Shown: positions 43,119 through 53,423, counted from the stretch's first letter. The stretch: 64,000 bases of DNA from Lewinellaceae bacterium (GCA_020636195.1 JACJYH010000005.1:62001-126000), one strand, 5' to 3'. Translations and numbers: made by a program. Notes: generated from the sequence alone by a model not told the origin.

Positions 43119-44191
43119 TTCAAACTCTTGATATTTGAGATAAGAAATAATCCAAAAACACTCAATATTGTGCCTATCAAGACTGAAAGTAAAACGATGA
43201 TAGATCGCTTTGGCCTCGATTTTTGAACAGGTATATCCGCTTTTTCAACTACATGCAGTGCCGTAAAAGGAGATGTATATGCCGCTGTCAATTGTTTTAA
43301 CCTTTCTTTATCCATTGAAATCTGACTGTAAATTTGGCTTAGCTCTAATTCAAGTTGTCTAATTTCGGACAGTCGAGGCATGAATTTATTGAGCTCCCCT
43401 TTGGCATTTAAGATTACATTTTGGGCACCTGCTTCCATGGCTTTGTATTTATGGACTGAATCAGCAAACACTTTTAATTGCGAATAATACTGGACTTTTC
43501 CTTTGGCGTTTTCTAGTTCAGATGTCGCATCAGTCAAAATTTTTGTGTATTCTGAAGATTGCCCCCAACCTTCATAAAGGCCTAAATTTTCTTTCAAACT
43601 ACTGAGTCTCGACGCAATAGAATCACTTTGAAATTGCTTAATAGCTATATTGTTTTCATAGGTTTCCATAAGATTCTGTTGACTTTCTTTGACAATAGAT
43701 TGTGCAATAGATGAAATTTTTTCTCTTGCGGCATTGGCTATTTTACTTGCTATTACAGGATCTTTATCTTCTACCATAAGGTGAAGTGCGCCGTACTTTG
43801 TTTTGATGGTCGTGTAGTTTTCTAACAGTTTTTCTTTAACCTTAAATTTTGATTTTGGATTGTTTCTATCGATGTCATAATGTGAGTAAAGGTCAAAAGA
43901 ATCTATGAGATAAAAGAGCACATCATATGAATTAGCAATCGTGAATAACCTATCCAAATCATTATCATCACCATAAATCCTGATATCTTTTTCTAAACCT
44001 CCAACGGGAATTGGTTTTGCCAAGTCCGGACTAGCAGCGTAGAATATTGTTTCAGCTTTATAATAGTTGGGAAGCAATAAACTGCCTACAATACTTATGA
44101 CCAAAATGACAGCTATAATCTTCAGAAGTGTTTTTCTGAATTTATAAATTTGGAGGATTAGATCATTCAGGCTAAAATTCTGGTCATTCAT
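43109..44191 (-). CDS. Wzz-like polysaccharide chain-length determinant
   Basis: The 360 residues have a cytoplasmic N-terminus, membrane helix about 19-40, a long periplasmic coiled-coil region and a second helix near 332-352 after a PVQKSRPKRS segment: the Wzz/PCP topology, including the proline-rich motif before TM2. It should set chain length of the exported polysaccharide. It lacks a fused tyrosine kinase domain. It overlaps the ligase gene and follows the flippase by 10 bp. Confidence 0.8.
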   Translation of the reverse strand: MNDQNFSLNDLILQIYKFRKTLLKIIAVILVISIVGSLLLPNYYKAETIFYAASPDLAKPIPVGGLEKDIRIYGDDNDLDRLFTIANSYDVLFYLIDSFDLYSHYDIDRNNPKSKFKVKEKLLENYTTIKTKYGALHLMVEDKDPVIASKIANAAREKISSIAQSIVKESQQNLMETYENNIAIKQFQSDSIASRLSSLKENLGLYEGWGQSSEYTKILTDATSELENAKGKVQYYSQLKVFADSVHKYKAMEAGAQNVILNAKGELNKFMPRLSEIRQLELELSQIYSQISMDKERLKQLTAAYTSPFTALHVVEKADIPVQKSRPKRSIIVLLSVLIGTILSVFGLFLISNIKSLKWE

Positions 44192-44201
44192 GTGAAAAGT
44201 G

Positions 44202-45602
44202 CTATTTAGACGCTAAAATTTGCTTGGTGAATAATGATTTTACTTCACCCAATGGTATAATTTTTAAAATGAAGAACAAAAGTAAGCAAATAATCATACT
44301 TGATATCATACCTAACCAATTCCACGAGGACATAAAATGTGAAATGGAAAAAAATGTTAATGCAGATAGTAAGATAAAAAGTGCAAATTTAAACCATTCT
44401 TTGCCGCTGAATAAACTACCAATGACCTTACTAGTCAAGAATATTTCAGCCGCTAAGACAAATGTTTGTGTAATAACTGTGGTCCATGCTGCTCCAATGG
44501 CTTGAAACTGTGGTATCATCAATAAATTGGTTAAAAAGTTTACTCCCAAAGTGATGCCATACACAATATTGAGTTGTTTCACCCTATCAGCAGCCAGTAA
44601 AAAGGTTCCATAAACGTAGGTAAAAGATACCATAAAAAAACTGATGGACAATAGAATTAACACTCGGTAATATTCTGATATATAATCAGTAAACTGCATA
44701 CTAAGGATCGGGTATCCATAAAAAATGAGAAGAGAAGCAGTCACTGTTGAAAACAACAACATGAGTTTAAGTCCCATTTGAAATATGTCTTTCAGTTGGC
44801 TTGTTTGGTATATATGCGCAGAAAAAAGTGGCAATAGAATCACTGCAAACAGGTAGGCTACCATATTGGCAGCATCATAAAATCTGAATGCAGTTGCGTA
44901 TATGCCGGCACTAAAATTCTGATCATCGAGCATACGACCCAACATCACCCCATCCAATCGATTGTAGGCTGTCATAAACAGTAAGATGTAGAGAAATGGT
45001 AAGCTTTTTTTCAAGATAAACTGAATTTGGCTGAAATTTACTGAGAACTCCCATGCCACTTTATTTTTCAATATGACATACCATAGGATGCAATTAGACA
45101 GAAAGAAAGCTGCAGTTTGTCCTAATACAAATGTGTACAATGAAAAATCGGTATTAACCATCAATAATCCTCCTACAATTATCAGCAAGAGAGTTTTATC
45201 TAAAGCGGAGAAAAAACTGTCAAATCGATAGTGTCCAATCCCTGATAAAACTGTTCTGCCCAATGAAAAAAATGTGATCAAAACAATGTTTAAGCCCAAG
45301 AAAAATAATAGTTTTTTATCATCATATCCTAGAAAAAATGATACCAAAAAAATTGCAATGAAAAAAGCTATAGATAATAAAATCTTTGTGACTAAAAGTG
45401 GGATGATATGGTTTGGTGCCTTGCTTCTGTTTTTTGAAAGCCATTGGGAATTCCAATTTTGTAAACCGGGATCAGCAATGAATTGAAAAATAAATACAAA
45501 ATTGAAATAATCGAAATATAGACCATAAGTGTGGATACCCAAAAGATTCTGGACATGAACATCAATTCCGAATAAATACAGTGGTTTTACGATGATATTC
45601 AC
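44202..45602 (-). CDS. Wzx-like polysaccharide flippase (MOP superfamily)
   Basis: The 466-residue frame from the GTG at 45602 is a multi-helix MOP/MATE-fold flippase (KPLYLFGIDVHVQNLLG at the start of the second half of TM1, then PDGLQNWNSQWLSKN-like and AYNRLDGVMLGRML segments). It should move lipid-linked oligosaccharides across the inner membrane. The frame stays open upstream (INLIILFTV completes TM1) but has no usual start codon; deleting one base from an A4 run (45651-45654) would link it to a GTG at 45669. The annotated start is therefore probably about 20 residues short. Confidence 0.75.
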   Translation of the reverse strand: MNIIVKPLYLFGIDVHVQNLLGIHTYGLYFDYFNFVFIFQFIADPGLQNWNSQWLSKNRSKAPNHIIPLLVTKILLSIAFFIAIFLVSFFLGYDDKKLLFFLGLNIVLITFFSLGRTVLSGIGHYRFDSFFSALDKTLLLIIVGGLLMVNTDFSLYTFVLGQTAAFFLSNCILWYVILKNKVAWEFSVNFSQIQFILKKSLPFLYILLFMTAYNRLDGVMLGRMLDDQNFSAGIYATAFRFYDAANMVAYLFAVILLPLFSAHIYQTSQLKDIFQMGLKLMLLFSTVTASLLIFYGYPILSMQFTDYISEYYRVLILLSISFFMVSFTYVYGTFLLAADRVKQLNIVYGITLGVNFLTNLLMIPQFQAIGAAWTTVITQTFVLAAEIFLTSKVIGSLFSGKEWFKFALFILLSALTFFSISHFMSSWNWLGMISSMIICLLLFFILKIIPLGEVKSLFTKQILASK

Positions 45603-45668
45603 CGTAAAAAGTATGATCAGATTGATGATAAACTCCCTTTTTATGCGCTTAAAATTTGTAGAAACTCA

Positions 45669-45676
45669 CAAAGATA
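45669..45676 (-). promoter_or_regulatory. -7 promoter element for the flippase operon
   Basis: Minus-strand TATCTTTG, overlapping the candidate upstream GTG by one base, so a transcript from it would start within or after that codon. Confidence 0.4.
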
Positions 45677-45742
45677 CACCAACATAACCCAATATACCTA
45701 TTCCATTCCATCCATCTTTTAACGATTTTAGGTTCTATCGAT

Positions 45743-45750
45743 TAACTTTG
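45743..45750 (+). promoter_or_regulatory. -7 promoter element for the cysteine desulfurase
   Basis: TAACTTTG ends 21 bp before the ATG at 45772 and overlaps the alternative TTG start (45748), which argues against the latter. Confidence 0.5.
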
Positions 45751-45771
45751 CAGTTAAAATACTTTATTTTC

Positions 45772-46899
45772 ATGCATATATATTTTGACAATGCTTCCAC
45801 AACGCCTTTGTATCCTGAGGTGATGGAAGAGATGTTTGAAGTTCAGAAAAGCATCATTGGCAATCCATCTTCCATCCATTATCATGGTAGAAATGCAAGG
45901 GCATCTATTGAAAAAGCAAGAAAAGTGATTGCAGAATATATCCATGCATCAGTCGGTGAAGTGTATTTTACATCAGGTGCTACTGAATCCAATAATTGGG
46001 TACTGAGGTCTGCTGTCAGTAGTTTAGGTGTTCAGCATCTTGTTGTGTCAGCTATAGAACATCCATGCGTATTAAAAACATCTAGGGCGCTGGAGACGGA
46101 GGGAAAAATTCAATTACATATCCTACCTGTAGATGAAAATGGAAGCGTAGATTTAATACAATTAGAAAATGTTTTGGGAGCAATCAATGGAAAAGTATTG
46201 GTAAGTATCATGCATGGTAATAACGAAATTGGAACTATGCAACCCATTCAAGAAATTGGGGAAATATGTCACCATTATGGCGCTTTGTTTCATTGTGATG
46301 CAGTGCAAACTATCACAAAATATCCAATTAACCTCCAAAGTTTAAAAGTACATTTCTTATCTGCATCAGCACATAAGTTTCATGGTCCAAAAGGTGTTGG
46401 ATTTTTATTCATGAGAAATGATGCTATCCTGAGACCTTTATTATTAGGCGGTTCTCAAGAAAGATCTGTGAGGGCAGGCACAGAAAACGTTGCCGGTATC
46501 GCTGGAATGGCTAAAGCATTTCAACTTTCATGTGATAATATGGAAGGCAATCGCATATATATACAGAGTTTAAAGGATAGAGTTATGCAGCGATTAGGCA
46601 CGGCTTATTTGGACATAAGATTTAATGGCAACTTAAATCAACACAGTTTGTCGCATATCTTATCTGTATCATTGCCACCAACATTAAAATCAGATATGGT
46701 AGTGATGAATCTGGATATTGAAGGGATTTCAGTCTCATCGGGCAGTGCTTGTTCTGCCGGAATAGAAGAGGATTCTCATGTACTACAAGCCATCCAACAT
46801 CCAATACAGAGGAAAGCAATACGATGCTCTTTTTCTAAGTTCAATACAATAGATGAAGTGGACTTCTGTTGTGATGTGATATTGCGCATTCTTTCATAG
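45772..46899 (+). CDS. Cysteine desulfurase (NifS/IscS-like)
   Basis: From the ATG at 45772 the protein has about 375 residues with IYFDNASTTPLYPEV, the PLP-contacting GNPSSIHYHGR and ATESNN segments, the PLP lysine in SASAHKFHGPKG and the active-site cysteine in SSGSACSAG. It removes sulfur from cysteine for Fe-S cluster and thiolation pathways. The short active-site loop groups it with NifS/IscS. No isc or suf genes adjoin. Confidence 0.9.
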   Translation: MHIYFDNASTTPLYPEVMEEMFEVQKSIIGNPSSIHYHGRNARASIEKARKVIAEYIHASVGEVYFTSGATESNNWVLRSAVSSLGVQHLVVSAIEHPCVLKTSRALETEGKIQLHILPVDENGSVDLIQLENVLGAINGKVLVSIMHGNNEIGTMQPIQEIGEICHHYGALFHCDAVQTITKYPINLQSLKVHFLSASAHKFHGPKGVGFLFMRNDAILRPLLLGGSQERSVRAGTENVAGIAGMAKAFQLSCDNMEGNRIYIQSLKDRVMQRLGTAYLDIRFNGNLNQHSLSHILSVSLPPTLKSDMVVMNLDIEGISVSSGSACSAGIEEDSHVLQAIQHPIQRKAIRCSFSKFNTIDEVDFCCDVILRILS

Positions 46900-46944
46900 T
46901 GACATATAGTCGTGATGATAGTAAAAAAGAAATAGCTGTACTAT

Positions 46945-46984
46945 AAACAGAAAAGGGAAGACCTGATGCTTCCCTTTTCTGTTT
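46945..46984. terminator. Bidirectional terminator
   Basis: AAACAGAAAAGGGAAG (46945-46960) and CTTCCCTTTTCTGTTT (46969-46984) form a perfect 16-bp stem with an 8-nt loop between two convergent genes. Confidence 0.8.
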
Positions 46985-47009
46985 GCAATGCTAAAATATT
47001 AATAACACT

Positions 47010-48629
47010 CTATTTTCTTCTTTTTGCTGAGCTATGGTAAATGGTATTCACCCTGTCATTATTCTTATATACAGCGATAAATGCATCTCTGAATCCTAGT
47101 GCACGTATCCGATTCACATCTTCAATGGCGCTATTTTGATCAATGTAACTACCTAATACATATCTGTAAACAGATTTATTAGGATAAAACTCCGTTTCTA
47201 TGGTTCCAATAGATTCTACATTTGGAAATGCCTTATTAGGTTTTTTAATAGCGATAAATTGGATCTTATAAACTTCATTTCCAGCATTATTAGCTGATGT
47301 CATTTCATTTTTTGTAGAAGTACTTTCCTGCACAATTGTACTTTCATTTGGTTTGATTTCCATGGTGGAGGATGGTTGTACAGCCGGATTAAATTTGCCT
47401 TTACACCTTTCTATTTGTGAAGCAAAAATGATTTCAAGCGTTCTCCTATCTTCATTTTGGTAATTTTTTATAAATGATTGATATTCTGTCATGGCAGCTT
47501 CACAATTTCCAAGTGCGCTCAGCGAAAGTGAAAACATATACTGTGCCATTGGATAAATAGGATCTGCTTTGAGTTTATTGAAGCATGACATAGCATTATC
47601 AAAGTCATTGGCAGCAAAGTATGATTCTCCTGCTTTATATAGGAATTCTGCGGCATCTTTATCGTATTCTGCTTCTGCTGCAACGAAATTATTTGTAACG
47701 GCAGGCTCTGACTTTTGATCTTCTATCGGTTCTATGACCTTGTTCTGCACTGCGTCAACCATTTCTTTTTCTTCAAGATTGACGATAGGAATTTCCTTTT
47801 TAACTTCAGTAACTGTCGTGGTCGGAATCACTGGCTCAATTTCAGTATATAAAGGTTTTTTCACTTTTTTCTCTTTTGAAAGAACATAGGTCAAACCCAA
47901 ACCCAAATTGATGGAACAAACATCAGACAAACTTTTTGTATCTATTTTTTGTGATTCAAAATACTCAGAATCTTCTATTGTGCCGCTTTTATCACTGTCC
48001 ATTGCATCACGGTACGTTGTTTCGTATGACATCTGACCCAGATAGGATGTAGCGAGATAATCAGCATTAGTATGAACAGCCAAATGTTTGGAAAACCGAT
48101 ATTGTAACCTCAATCCGGCAGACCAAGTCCAAATCCAAGAAGACTGATCAACCCCTGAGAACCTGTACATTTCATACTCTTGTCCGAAAAAAGTCTTGTA
48201 AAATGAAAGTGTTGGCACATTTGTGTGGCTATAACCGCCTTTTATATTGGCTATTGCAGAAAACTTATCTGCATTAATTTTGAAAACAGGGCCAATAAGT
48301 GCATAGACAGTTTTCCAATTTTCAGTGTACACAGATGGTGATGTCTCTAAATATCTTTTTGAGATGTAGTTTTTAAAGGCTTGATCACTTGGATTCATGA
48401 AATATCCTCCATTGATACCAATTCCAAAATGGTTTACAAAGTAATCAACACCACCTGAACCTCCATAGCCCAAATCAGTAAACATTTGTGTCGATTTAAA
48501 TCCCTGAACAGGTGTTGAAATCATGGCATTACCATAAATATTAAATTTCTCTTGACTTTGAGCATGGACTGAAAACAAAACAATCATCAAAACTGGCAAA
48601 CATCTTTGTACAATATTGCGAAGCATCAT
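47010..48629 (-). CDS. Outer-membrane beta-barrel protein with TPR and SPOR-like domains
   Basis: From the ATG at 48629 a signal peptide (LRNIVQRCLPVLMIVLFSVH) leads into a beta-barrel-like domain (about residues 30-250) containing a calcium-like DSDKSGTIEDSE loop. A proline/charged linker, two TPR-like helices (EFLYKAGESYFAANDFDNAM) and a C-terminal SPOR-like domain (YKIQFIAIKKPNKAF ... RYVLGSYIDQNSAIEDV) follow. SPOR domains bind denuded peptidoglycan, so it may link the outer membrane to the cell wall. The two methionines at 48629/48626 are both possible starts. Confidence 0.65.
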   Translation of the reverse strand: MMLRNIVQRCLPVLMIVLFSVHAQSQEKFNIYGNAMISTPVQGFKSTQMFTDLGYGGSGGVDYFVNHFGIGINGGYFMNPSDQAFKNYISKRYLETSPSVYTENWKTVYALIGPVFKINADKFSAIANIKGGYSHTNVPTLSFYKTFFGQEYEMYRFSGVDQSSWIWTWSAGLRLQYRFSKHLAVHTNADYLATSYLGQMSYETTYRDAMDSDKSGTIEDSEYFESQKIDTKSLSDVCSINLGLGLTYVLSKEKKVKKPLYTEIEPVIPTTTVTEVKKEIPIVNLEEKEMVDAVQNKVIEPIEDQKSEPAVTNNFVAAEAEYDKDAAEFLYKAGESYFAANDFDNAMSCFNKLKADPIYPMAQYMFSLSLSALGNCEAAMTEYQSFIKNYQNEDRRTLEIIFASQIERCKGKFNPAVQPSSTMEIKPNESTIVQESTSTKNEMTSANNAGNEVYKIQFIAIKKPNKAFPNVESIGTIETEFYPNKSVYRYVLGSYIDQNSAIEDVNRIRALGFRDAFIAVYKNNDRVNTIYHSSAKRRK

Positions 48630-48929
48630 ATCTTTTTTTAAGAATGTCAATAAAAGTTGTTTTCGGGATGAATTAAAATGCAAAAATATTATAATTTATT
48701 AATATGTATATTATTTTAATTATAATAATTTTAAAAATTAAGGAAATTTGTAATGGTCTTGCAAATTTATTTGATTCATCTGCAATGAAATAGTAGTAAA
48801 ATATAGTATAATCAAGATCGAAACATATAAGTTAAACATCAACTACAAGCGAACTTGAATTTATTTATTGAAAATTGCTTAAAGAAGGAGTTTTATAGGT
48901 GATCATAGAGCTATTTTATTGAAAATAGT

Positions 48930-48937
48930 TACCTTTG
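48930..48937 (+). promoter_or_regulatory. -7 promoter element for carB
   Basis: TACCTTTG, 25 bp before the carB ATG. The rest of the 333-bp gap is AT-rich with no further gene. Confidence 0.5.
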
Positions 48938-48962
48938 CGTCCCGATTATAAGACAAAAGAAA

Positions 48963-51779
48963 ATGCCCAGAGATACATCCATAAAATCTGTCCTTATCAT
49001 CGGAAGCGGCCCTATCATCATTGGGCAAGCCTGCGAATTTGATTATTCGGGATCTCAAGCAGCGAGATCTTTACGAGAAGAAGGGATTATAGTTTCCTTG
49101 ATCAATTCCAACCCAGCCACTATAATGACTGACCAAGTCACTGCTGATCATATTTATCTTTTGCCTTTGACAGTAGAAAGTTTGATTAGAATTTTGGAGG
49201 AACAAGACATCGACGCAGTTTTGCCTACAATGGGCGGGCAGACGGCACTCAACCTTGCTATTGAAGCAGAAAATATGGGTATCTGGGAGCGATTTGGTGT
49301 CAAAATGATTGGTGTTGACGTTCAAGCAATTGAATTAACCGAGAATCGAGAAGCATTCAAACAGCATGTTCAGTCTTTGGGAATGCATGTTGCTGAAAGT
49401 CAAATTGCCAACTCCTTTTTGGAGGGCAAGGAAGCTGCACAAGAAATTGGATTTCCATTAGTTATTAGACCATCCTATACATTGGGCGGTACAGGTGGTG
49501 GATTTGTGATGAAGGAAGAAGATTTCGATGATGCATTGCGTCGAGGACTTGAAGCATCACCCACCCACGAAGTATTGGTTGAAAAAGCAGTTTTAGGTTG
49601 GAAGGAATTTGAATTGGAACTGCTTCGAGATCACAAAGACAATGTTGTGATCATATGTACTGTTGAGAACCTAGATCCAATGGGCATTCATACAGGTGAT
49701 AGCATCACTGTAGCACCTGCTATGACACTTTCTGATACAGCATTCCAACGCATGAGGGACGATGCCATGCTGATGATGCGTTCATTAGGCAACTTTTCGG
49801 GTGGTTGCAACGTGCAATTCGCTTTGGATCCGGAAACTGAAGACATCATTGCTATCGAAATCAATCCACGAGTATCCAGATCATCTGCTTTGGCAAGCAA
49901 GGCGACAGGGTATCCAATAGCAAAAATAGCTGCAAAATTGGCCATTGGTTATTCATTGGATGAATTGAAAAATCAAATCACAAAGACTACATCAGCATTT
50001 TTTGAGCCTTCGTTGGATTATGTCATTGTAAAAATGCCGAGGTGGAATTTTGAAAAATTTTATGGTGCTGATGCGACTTTGGGCTTGCAAATGAAATCTG
50101 TCGGAGAAGTGATGTCTATCGGTAGAAATTTCTTAGAAGCCTTGCAGAAAGCTTGTCAAAGTCAAGAAAATAATAGATCAGGGTTAGGTGCTGATATGAA
50201 GGAATGGATTCAAACGGAAGACATACTTCATAGATTGCAACATGCTAGTGATGATCGAATTTATAGAGTCAAGGATGCCCTTAGACTGGGTGTGCCGGAG
50301 AAAACTGTCCATAAGTTGACAAAAATAGATCCTTGGTTTATCAAGCAAATCAGGAAATTAGTCAAACTCGAAGAACAATTGATGAGATATAATGTCGCTG
50401 AAGATATTCCCGGAGAATTTTTTAGGGAATTGAAACAGGTAGGATATTCAGACGCTCAAATTGCTTGGGTACTGAGGATAAAAGAAGAAGAAGTCACGTC
50501 ATGTAGGTTGAAACTCGGTATTCGTAGAACATTTAAAATGGTAGATACCTGCGCAGCTGAATTTGAAGCACAAACACCCTACTTTTATTCAACTTTTGAT
50601 ACTGAAAACGAAAGCATCAAATCTACAAAAAAGAAAATCATAGTTTTAGGTTCAGGGCCAAACAGAATCGGTCAAGGGATAGAATTTGACTACTGCTGTG
50701 TGCATGGTTTGCTTGCTATAAAAGATGCAGGATACGAATCTATCATGATCAATTGTAACCCTGAGACTGTATCTACTGACTTTGACATTGCAGACAAGCT
50801 TTACTTTGAACCCGTATTTTGGGAGCATATCGAGGAGATCATCAACCATGAGCAACCGGAAGGTATAATTGTACAATTGGGTGGTCAGACAGCGTTGAAA
50901 CTTGCTGAGAAATTTCATCAAAAAGGCATTCCAATCATAGGTACATCTTTCAACAGCATGGATTTAGCTGAGGATAGAGGCAGGTTTTCAGATCTATTAA
51001 AGGCATTGGATATACCATATCCCCGTTATGGTGTAGCTCACGATGTAGATGAAGCATTGGAAGTAGCTAATAGAGTTACTTATCCTGTATTGGTTCGACC
51101 GTCCTATGTGTTAGGTGGTCAAAGGATGCGTATCGTTATCAATGATAAGGAATTGGAAACACATGTACTTAGCATCTTTAAGCACATGCCGGACAATAAA
51201 GTGCTAATAGACCAGTTTTTGGAGAGGGCAAAGGAAGCTGAAATTGATGCCATTTGTGATGGTGATGAAGTTCACATCATGGGTATCATGGAACATATAG
51301 AACCTGCAGGGATACATTCCGGGGATAGTTCTGCGGTTTTACCAACTTATTCTCTGAGTCCTGATGTGGTTGGAAAAATGGTGGAATATGCAGAAAAATT
51401 GGCTTTTGCATTGCAGATTAAAGGTCTGATCAATATCCAATTTGCTATCCAAAAAGATCAAGTCTTTGTTATCGAAGCCAATCCAAGAGCATCGAGAACC
51501 ACGCCATTCATTGCAAAGGCATATCAAGTACCTTATCTGAATATTGCTACGCAAGTCATGATGGGACACAAAAAATTGAAGGATTTCAAAATTGAAAAGA
51601 ACCTAACAGGTTTTGCGATCAAAGTTCCGGTTTTCTCCTTTGACAAGTTTCCTCATGTGGATAAAAATCTTGGCCCTGAAATGAAGTCAACAGGCGAGAT
51701 GATCTATTATATCAAAGACCTCTATGATCCTTTCTTCAGAGATTTGGACAAAAAACGATCCATGTTCTTGAGTAGGTAA
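48963..51779 (+). CDS. carB: Carbamoyl-phosphate synthase large subunit, short form
   Basis: The 938-residue protein has both ATP-grasp halves: IGSGPIIIGQACEFDYSG and GSGPNRIGQGIEFDYCC are the paired phosphate-binding starts, with PSYTLGGTGGGF and PSYVLGGQRMRI as the grasp loops. It makes carbamoyl phosphate for pyrimidines and arginine. It ends at DPFFRDLDKKRSMFLSR, about 130 residues before the E. coli end, so the allosteric MGS domain is absent. carA is not in the window. Confidence 0.95.
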   Translation: MPRDTSIKSVLIIGSGPIIIGQACEFDYSGSQAARSLREEGIIVSLINSNPATIMTDQVTADHIYLLPLTVESLIRILEEQDIDAVLPTMGGQTALNLAIEAENMGIWERFGVKMIGVDVQAIELTENREAFKQHVQSLGMHVAESQIANSFLEGKEAAQEIGFPLVIRPSYTLGGTGGGFVMKEEDFDDALRRGLEASPTHEVLVEKAVLGWKEFELELLRDHKDNVVIICTVENLDPMGIHTGDSITVAPAMTLSDTAFQRMRDDAMLMMRSLGNFSGGCNVQFALDPETEDIIAIEINPRVSRSSALASKATGYPIAKIAAKLAIGYSLDELKNQITKTTSAFFEPSLDYVIVKMPRWNFEKFYGADATLGLQMKSVGEVMSIGRNFLEALQKACQSQENNRSGLGADMKEWIQTEDILHRLQHASDDRIYRVKDALRLGVPEKTVHKLTKIDPWFIKQIRKLVKLEEQLMRYNVAEDIPGEFFRELKQVGYSDAQIAWVLRIKEEEVTSCRLKLGIRRTFKMVDTCAAEFEAQTPYFYSTFDTENESIKSTKKKIIVLGSGPNRIGQGIEFDYCCVHGLLAIKDAGYESIMINCNPETVSTDFDIADKLYFEPVFWEHIEEIINHEQPEGIIVQLGGQTALKLAEKFHQKGIPIIGTSFNSMDLAEDRGRFSDLLKALDIPYPRYGVAHDVDEALEVANRVTYPVLVRPSYVLGGQRMRIVINDKELETHVLSIFKHMPDNKVLIDQFLERAKEAEIDAICDGDEVHIMGIMEHIEPAGIHSGDSSAVLPTYSLSPDVVGKMVEYAEKLAFALQIKGLINIQFAIQKDQVFVIEANPRASRTTPFIAKAYQVPYLNIATQVMMGHKKLKDFKIEKNLTGFAIKVPVFSFDKFPHVDKNLGPEMKSTGEMIYYIKDLYDPFFRDLDKKRSMFLSR

Positions 51780-51992
51780 CTTCATATTCTTGAGAATCAT
51801 TTTCTTTTTACTCATTAATCAGAAAATGATGTTATTTTTGTCAGGAAGTAAATTTTTATAGACATTGTCTCAAGAACGTTATACTATTAAGCATAATGAA
51901 CGTTGATGATGATTTTTTGAGCAATTTGTAATAGATTTATTGGTTACAGAAGTTGATTATATCAATGCAGCATGAAAGTAAAATAAGTAGAA

Positions 51993-53258
51993 ATGCACGA
52001 AATTATTTGTCCAAATTGTAACAAGGCCTTCAAGGTAGATGAAGCGGGATACGCCGCCATACTCAAGCAAGTCAGAGACCGCCAATTTGATGAAGAAATT
52101 CACAAAAGACTGGCATTGGCTGAAAAAGAAAAGAAGGATGCCATTCAGCTTGCGGAAGCAAAAACGAAGAATACATTTCAAGAAGTACTTGCCAATAAGG
52201 AATTGGAGATCAGCGAACTCAAAGCCAAAAGTAGAACTTATTTGACAGAAAAACTTGCTGAAAAAGACAAGCAGTTGGATGAGATGAGGTTTGTGCTCCA
52301 AAACGCAGAAATAGAGAAAAAACTTGCCATTTCGGAATCTGTAAAACAAATAGAGAAGCAAAGAGACACGCTTTCCAATGAATTGAAGACAAAGGAGTTA
52401 GAGAAACAAAATTTGAAAACCTCCTTAGAACAAAAATACCATGCAGAACTGCAAAGTAAAGATGCCATCATCAAATATAAAGAAGAAGAAATAGCACGTG
52501 TCAAGGAGATGAAACAGCGGCTTTCTACCAAAATGCTAGGCGAAACACTGGAGCAACATTGTGAAACAGAATTCAATAAACTTCGTGCTACCGCCTTCCA
52601 AAATGCGTATTTTGAAAAGGATAACGATATCAGCCGCGGGACGAAGGGAGATTTTATTTACAAGGAACACGACGCTCTTGGGAATGAGATTATCTCTATT
52701 ATGTTTGAAATGAAAAATGAAAATGATGAGACAGCTACCAAGAAGAGAAATGAAGATTTCTTTGCAAAATTGGATAAAGACCGTAGAGATAAGAAATGCG
52801 AATATGCGGTACTAGTTACTCTGTTAGAATCAGAAAATGAATACTATAATACCGGAATCGTGGATGTCTCCCATAAATTTGAGAAAATGTACGTTGTCAG
52901 GCCACAATTCTTCATTCCCATCATCACGCTATTGCGCAATGCAGCTATGAATTCATTGAAATACAAGGCCGAGCTTGAGTTAGTGAGAAGTCAGAATATC
53001 GACATCACGAATTTTGAAGAAAAAATGAACAAGTTCAAGGAAGGCTTTGCACGCAATTATGACTTAGCCAGCCGTAAATTTAAAGATGCTATAGATGGAA
53101 TAGATAAGACGATAAAAGAGTTGGAGAAGACCAAAGCAGCATTATTGTCTTCAGAAAATAATCTCCGTCTGGCCAATGAAAAAACTGAAGATCTGACCAT
53201 CAAAAAGTTGACGTATAATAACCCTACGATGAAGGCCAAATTTGATGAACTGAGTTGA
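51993..53258 (+). CDS. DUF2130 domain-containing protein
   Basis: The 421 residues begin with a zinc-ribbon half motif CPNC (6-9), continue as a long charged coiled coil (about 40-170), and then contain the DUF2130 core (LGETLEQHCETEFNKLRATAF, DFIYKEHDALGNEIISIMFE) with a possible nuclease-like E-x-K pattern. It is a cytoplasmic protein of unknown function, sometimes found near recombination genes (from memory). It stands alone here. Confidence 0.8.
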   Translation: MHEIICPNCNKAFKVDEAGYAAILKQVRDRQFDEEIHKRLALAEKEKKDAIQLAEAKTKNTFQEVLANKELEISELKAKSRTYLTEKLAEKDKQLDEMRFVLQNAEIEKKLAISESVKQIEKQRDTLSNELKTKELEKQNLKTSLEQKYHAELQSKDAIIKYKEEEIARVKEMKQRLSTKMLGETLEQHCETEFNKLRATAFQNAYFEKDNDISRGTKGDFIYKEHDALGNEIISIMFEMKNENDETATKKRNEDFFAKLDKDRRDKKCEYAVLVTLLESENEYYNTGIVDVSHKFEKMYVVRPQFFIPIITLLRNAAMNSLKYKAELELVRSQNIDITNFEEKMNKFKEGFARNYDLASRKFKDAIDGIDKTIKELEKTKAALLSSENNLRLANEKTEDLTIKKLTYNNPTMKAKFDELS

Positions 53259-53383
53259 TTTGGGAGTTGGATAAAACTTTTCACGAAATAAAAGCAAAGA
53301 TTGCATTGAGCAGCACAAAGTAGTGAAGGTAGAGTGGGCAGAAAATTCTTTTAATTTTGAAATAGAAGAAAAATTTAGTCAAT

Positions 53384-53407
53384 AAATATTTGTATGTACA
53401 AACATTT
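53384..53407. promoter_or_regulatory. Operator palindrome upstream of the MarR gene
   Basis: TTTGTA-TG-TACAAA (53389-53402) is a perfect inverted repeat, extended by AAAT/ATTT on the outside. It sits just before the TACCTTTG element, in the promoter spacer, where MarR binding would block transcription. Confidence 0.65.
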
Positions 53408-53411
53408 ATTG

Positions 53412-53419
53412 TACCTTTG
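53412..53419 (+). promoter_or_regulatory. -7 promoter element for the MarR gene
   Basis: TACCTTTG ends 4 bp before the ATG at 53424, implying a leaderless or nearly leaderless mRNA. Confidence 0.5.
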
Positions 53420-53423
53420 TGCC

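Noticed and set aside
48963..51779. CarB truncated by a frameshift
   Set aside because: The missing C-terminal MGS domain has no trace in any frame downstream, and short CarB forms are, as far as I recall, normal in Bacteroidota.
51957..52361. 134-codon minus-strand frame opposite the DUF2130 gene
   Set aside because: Its Phe/Leu-rich translation mirrors the Lys/Glu-rich coiled coil on the other strand; no independent support.
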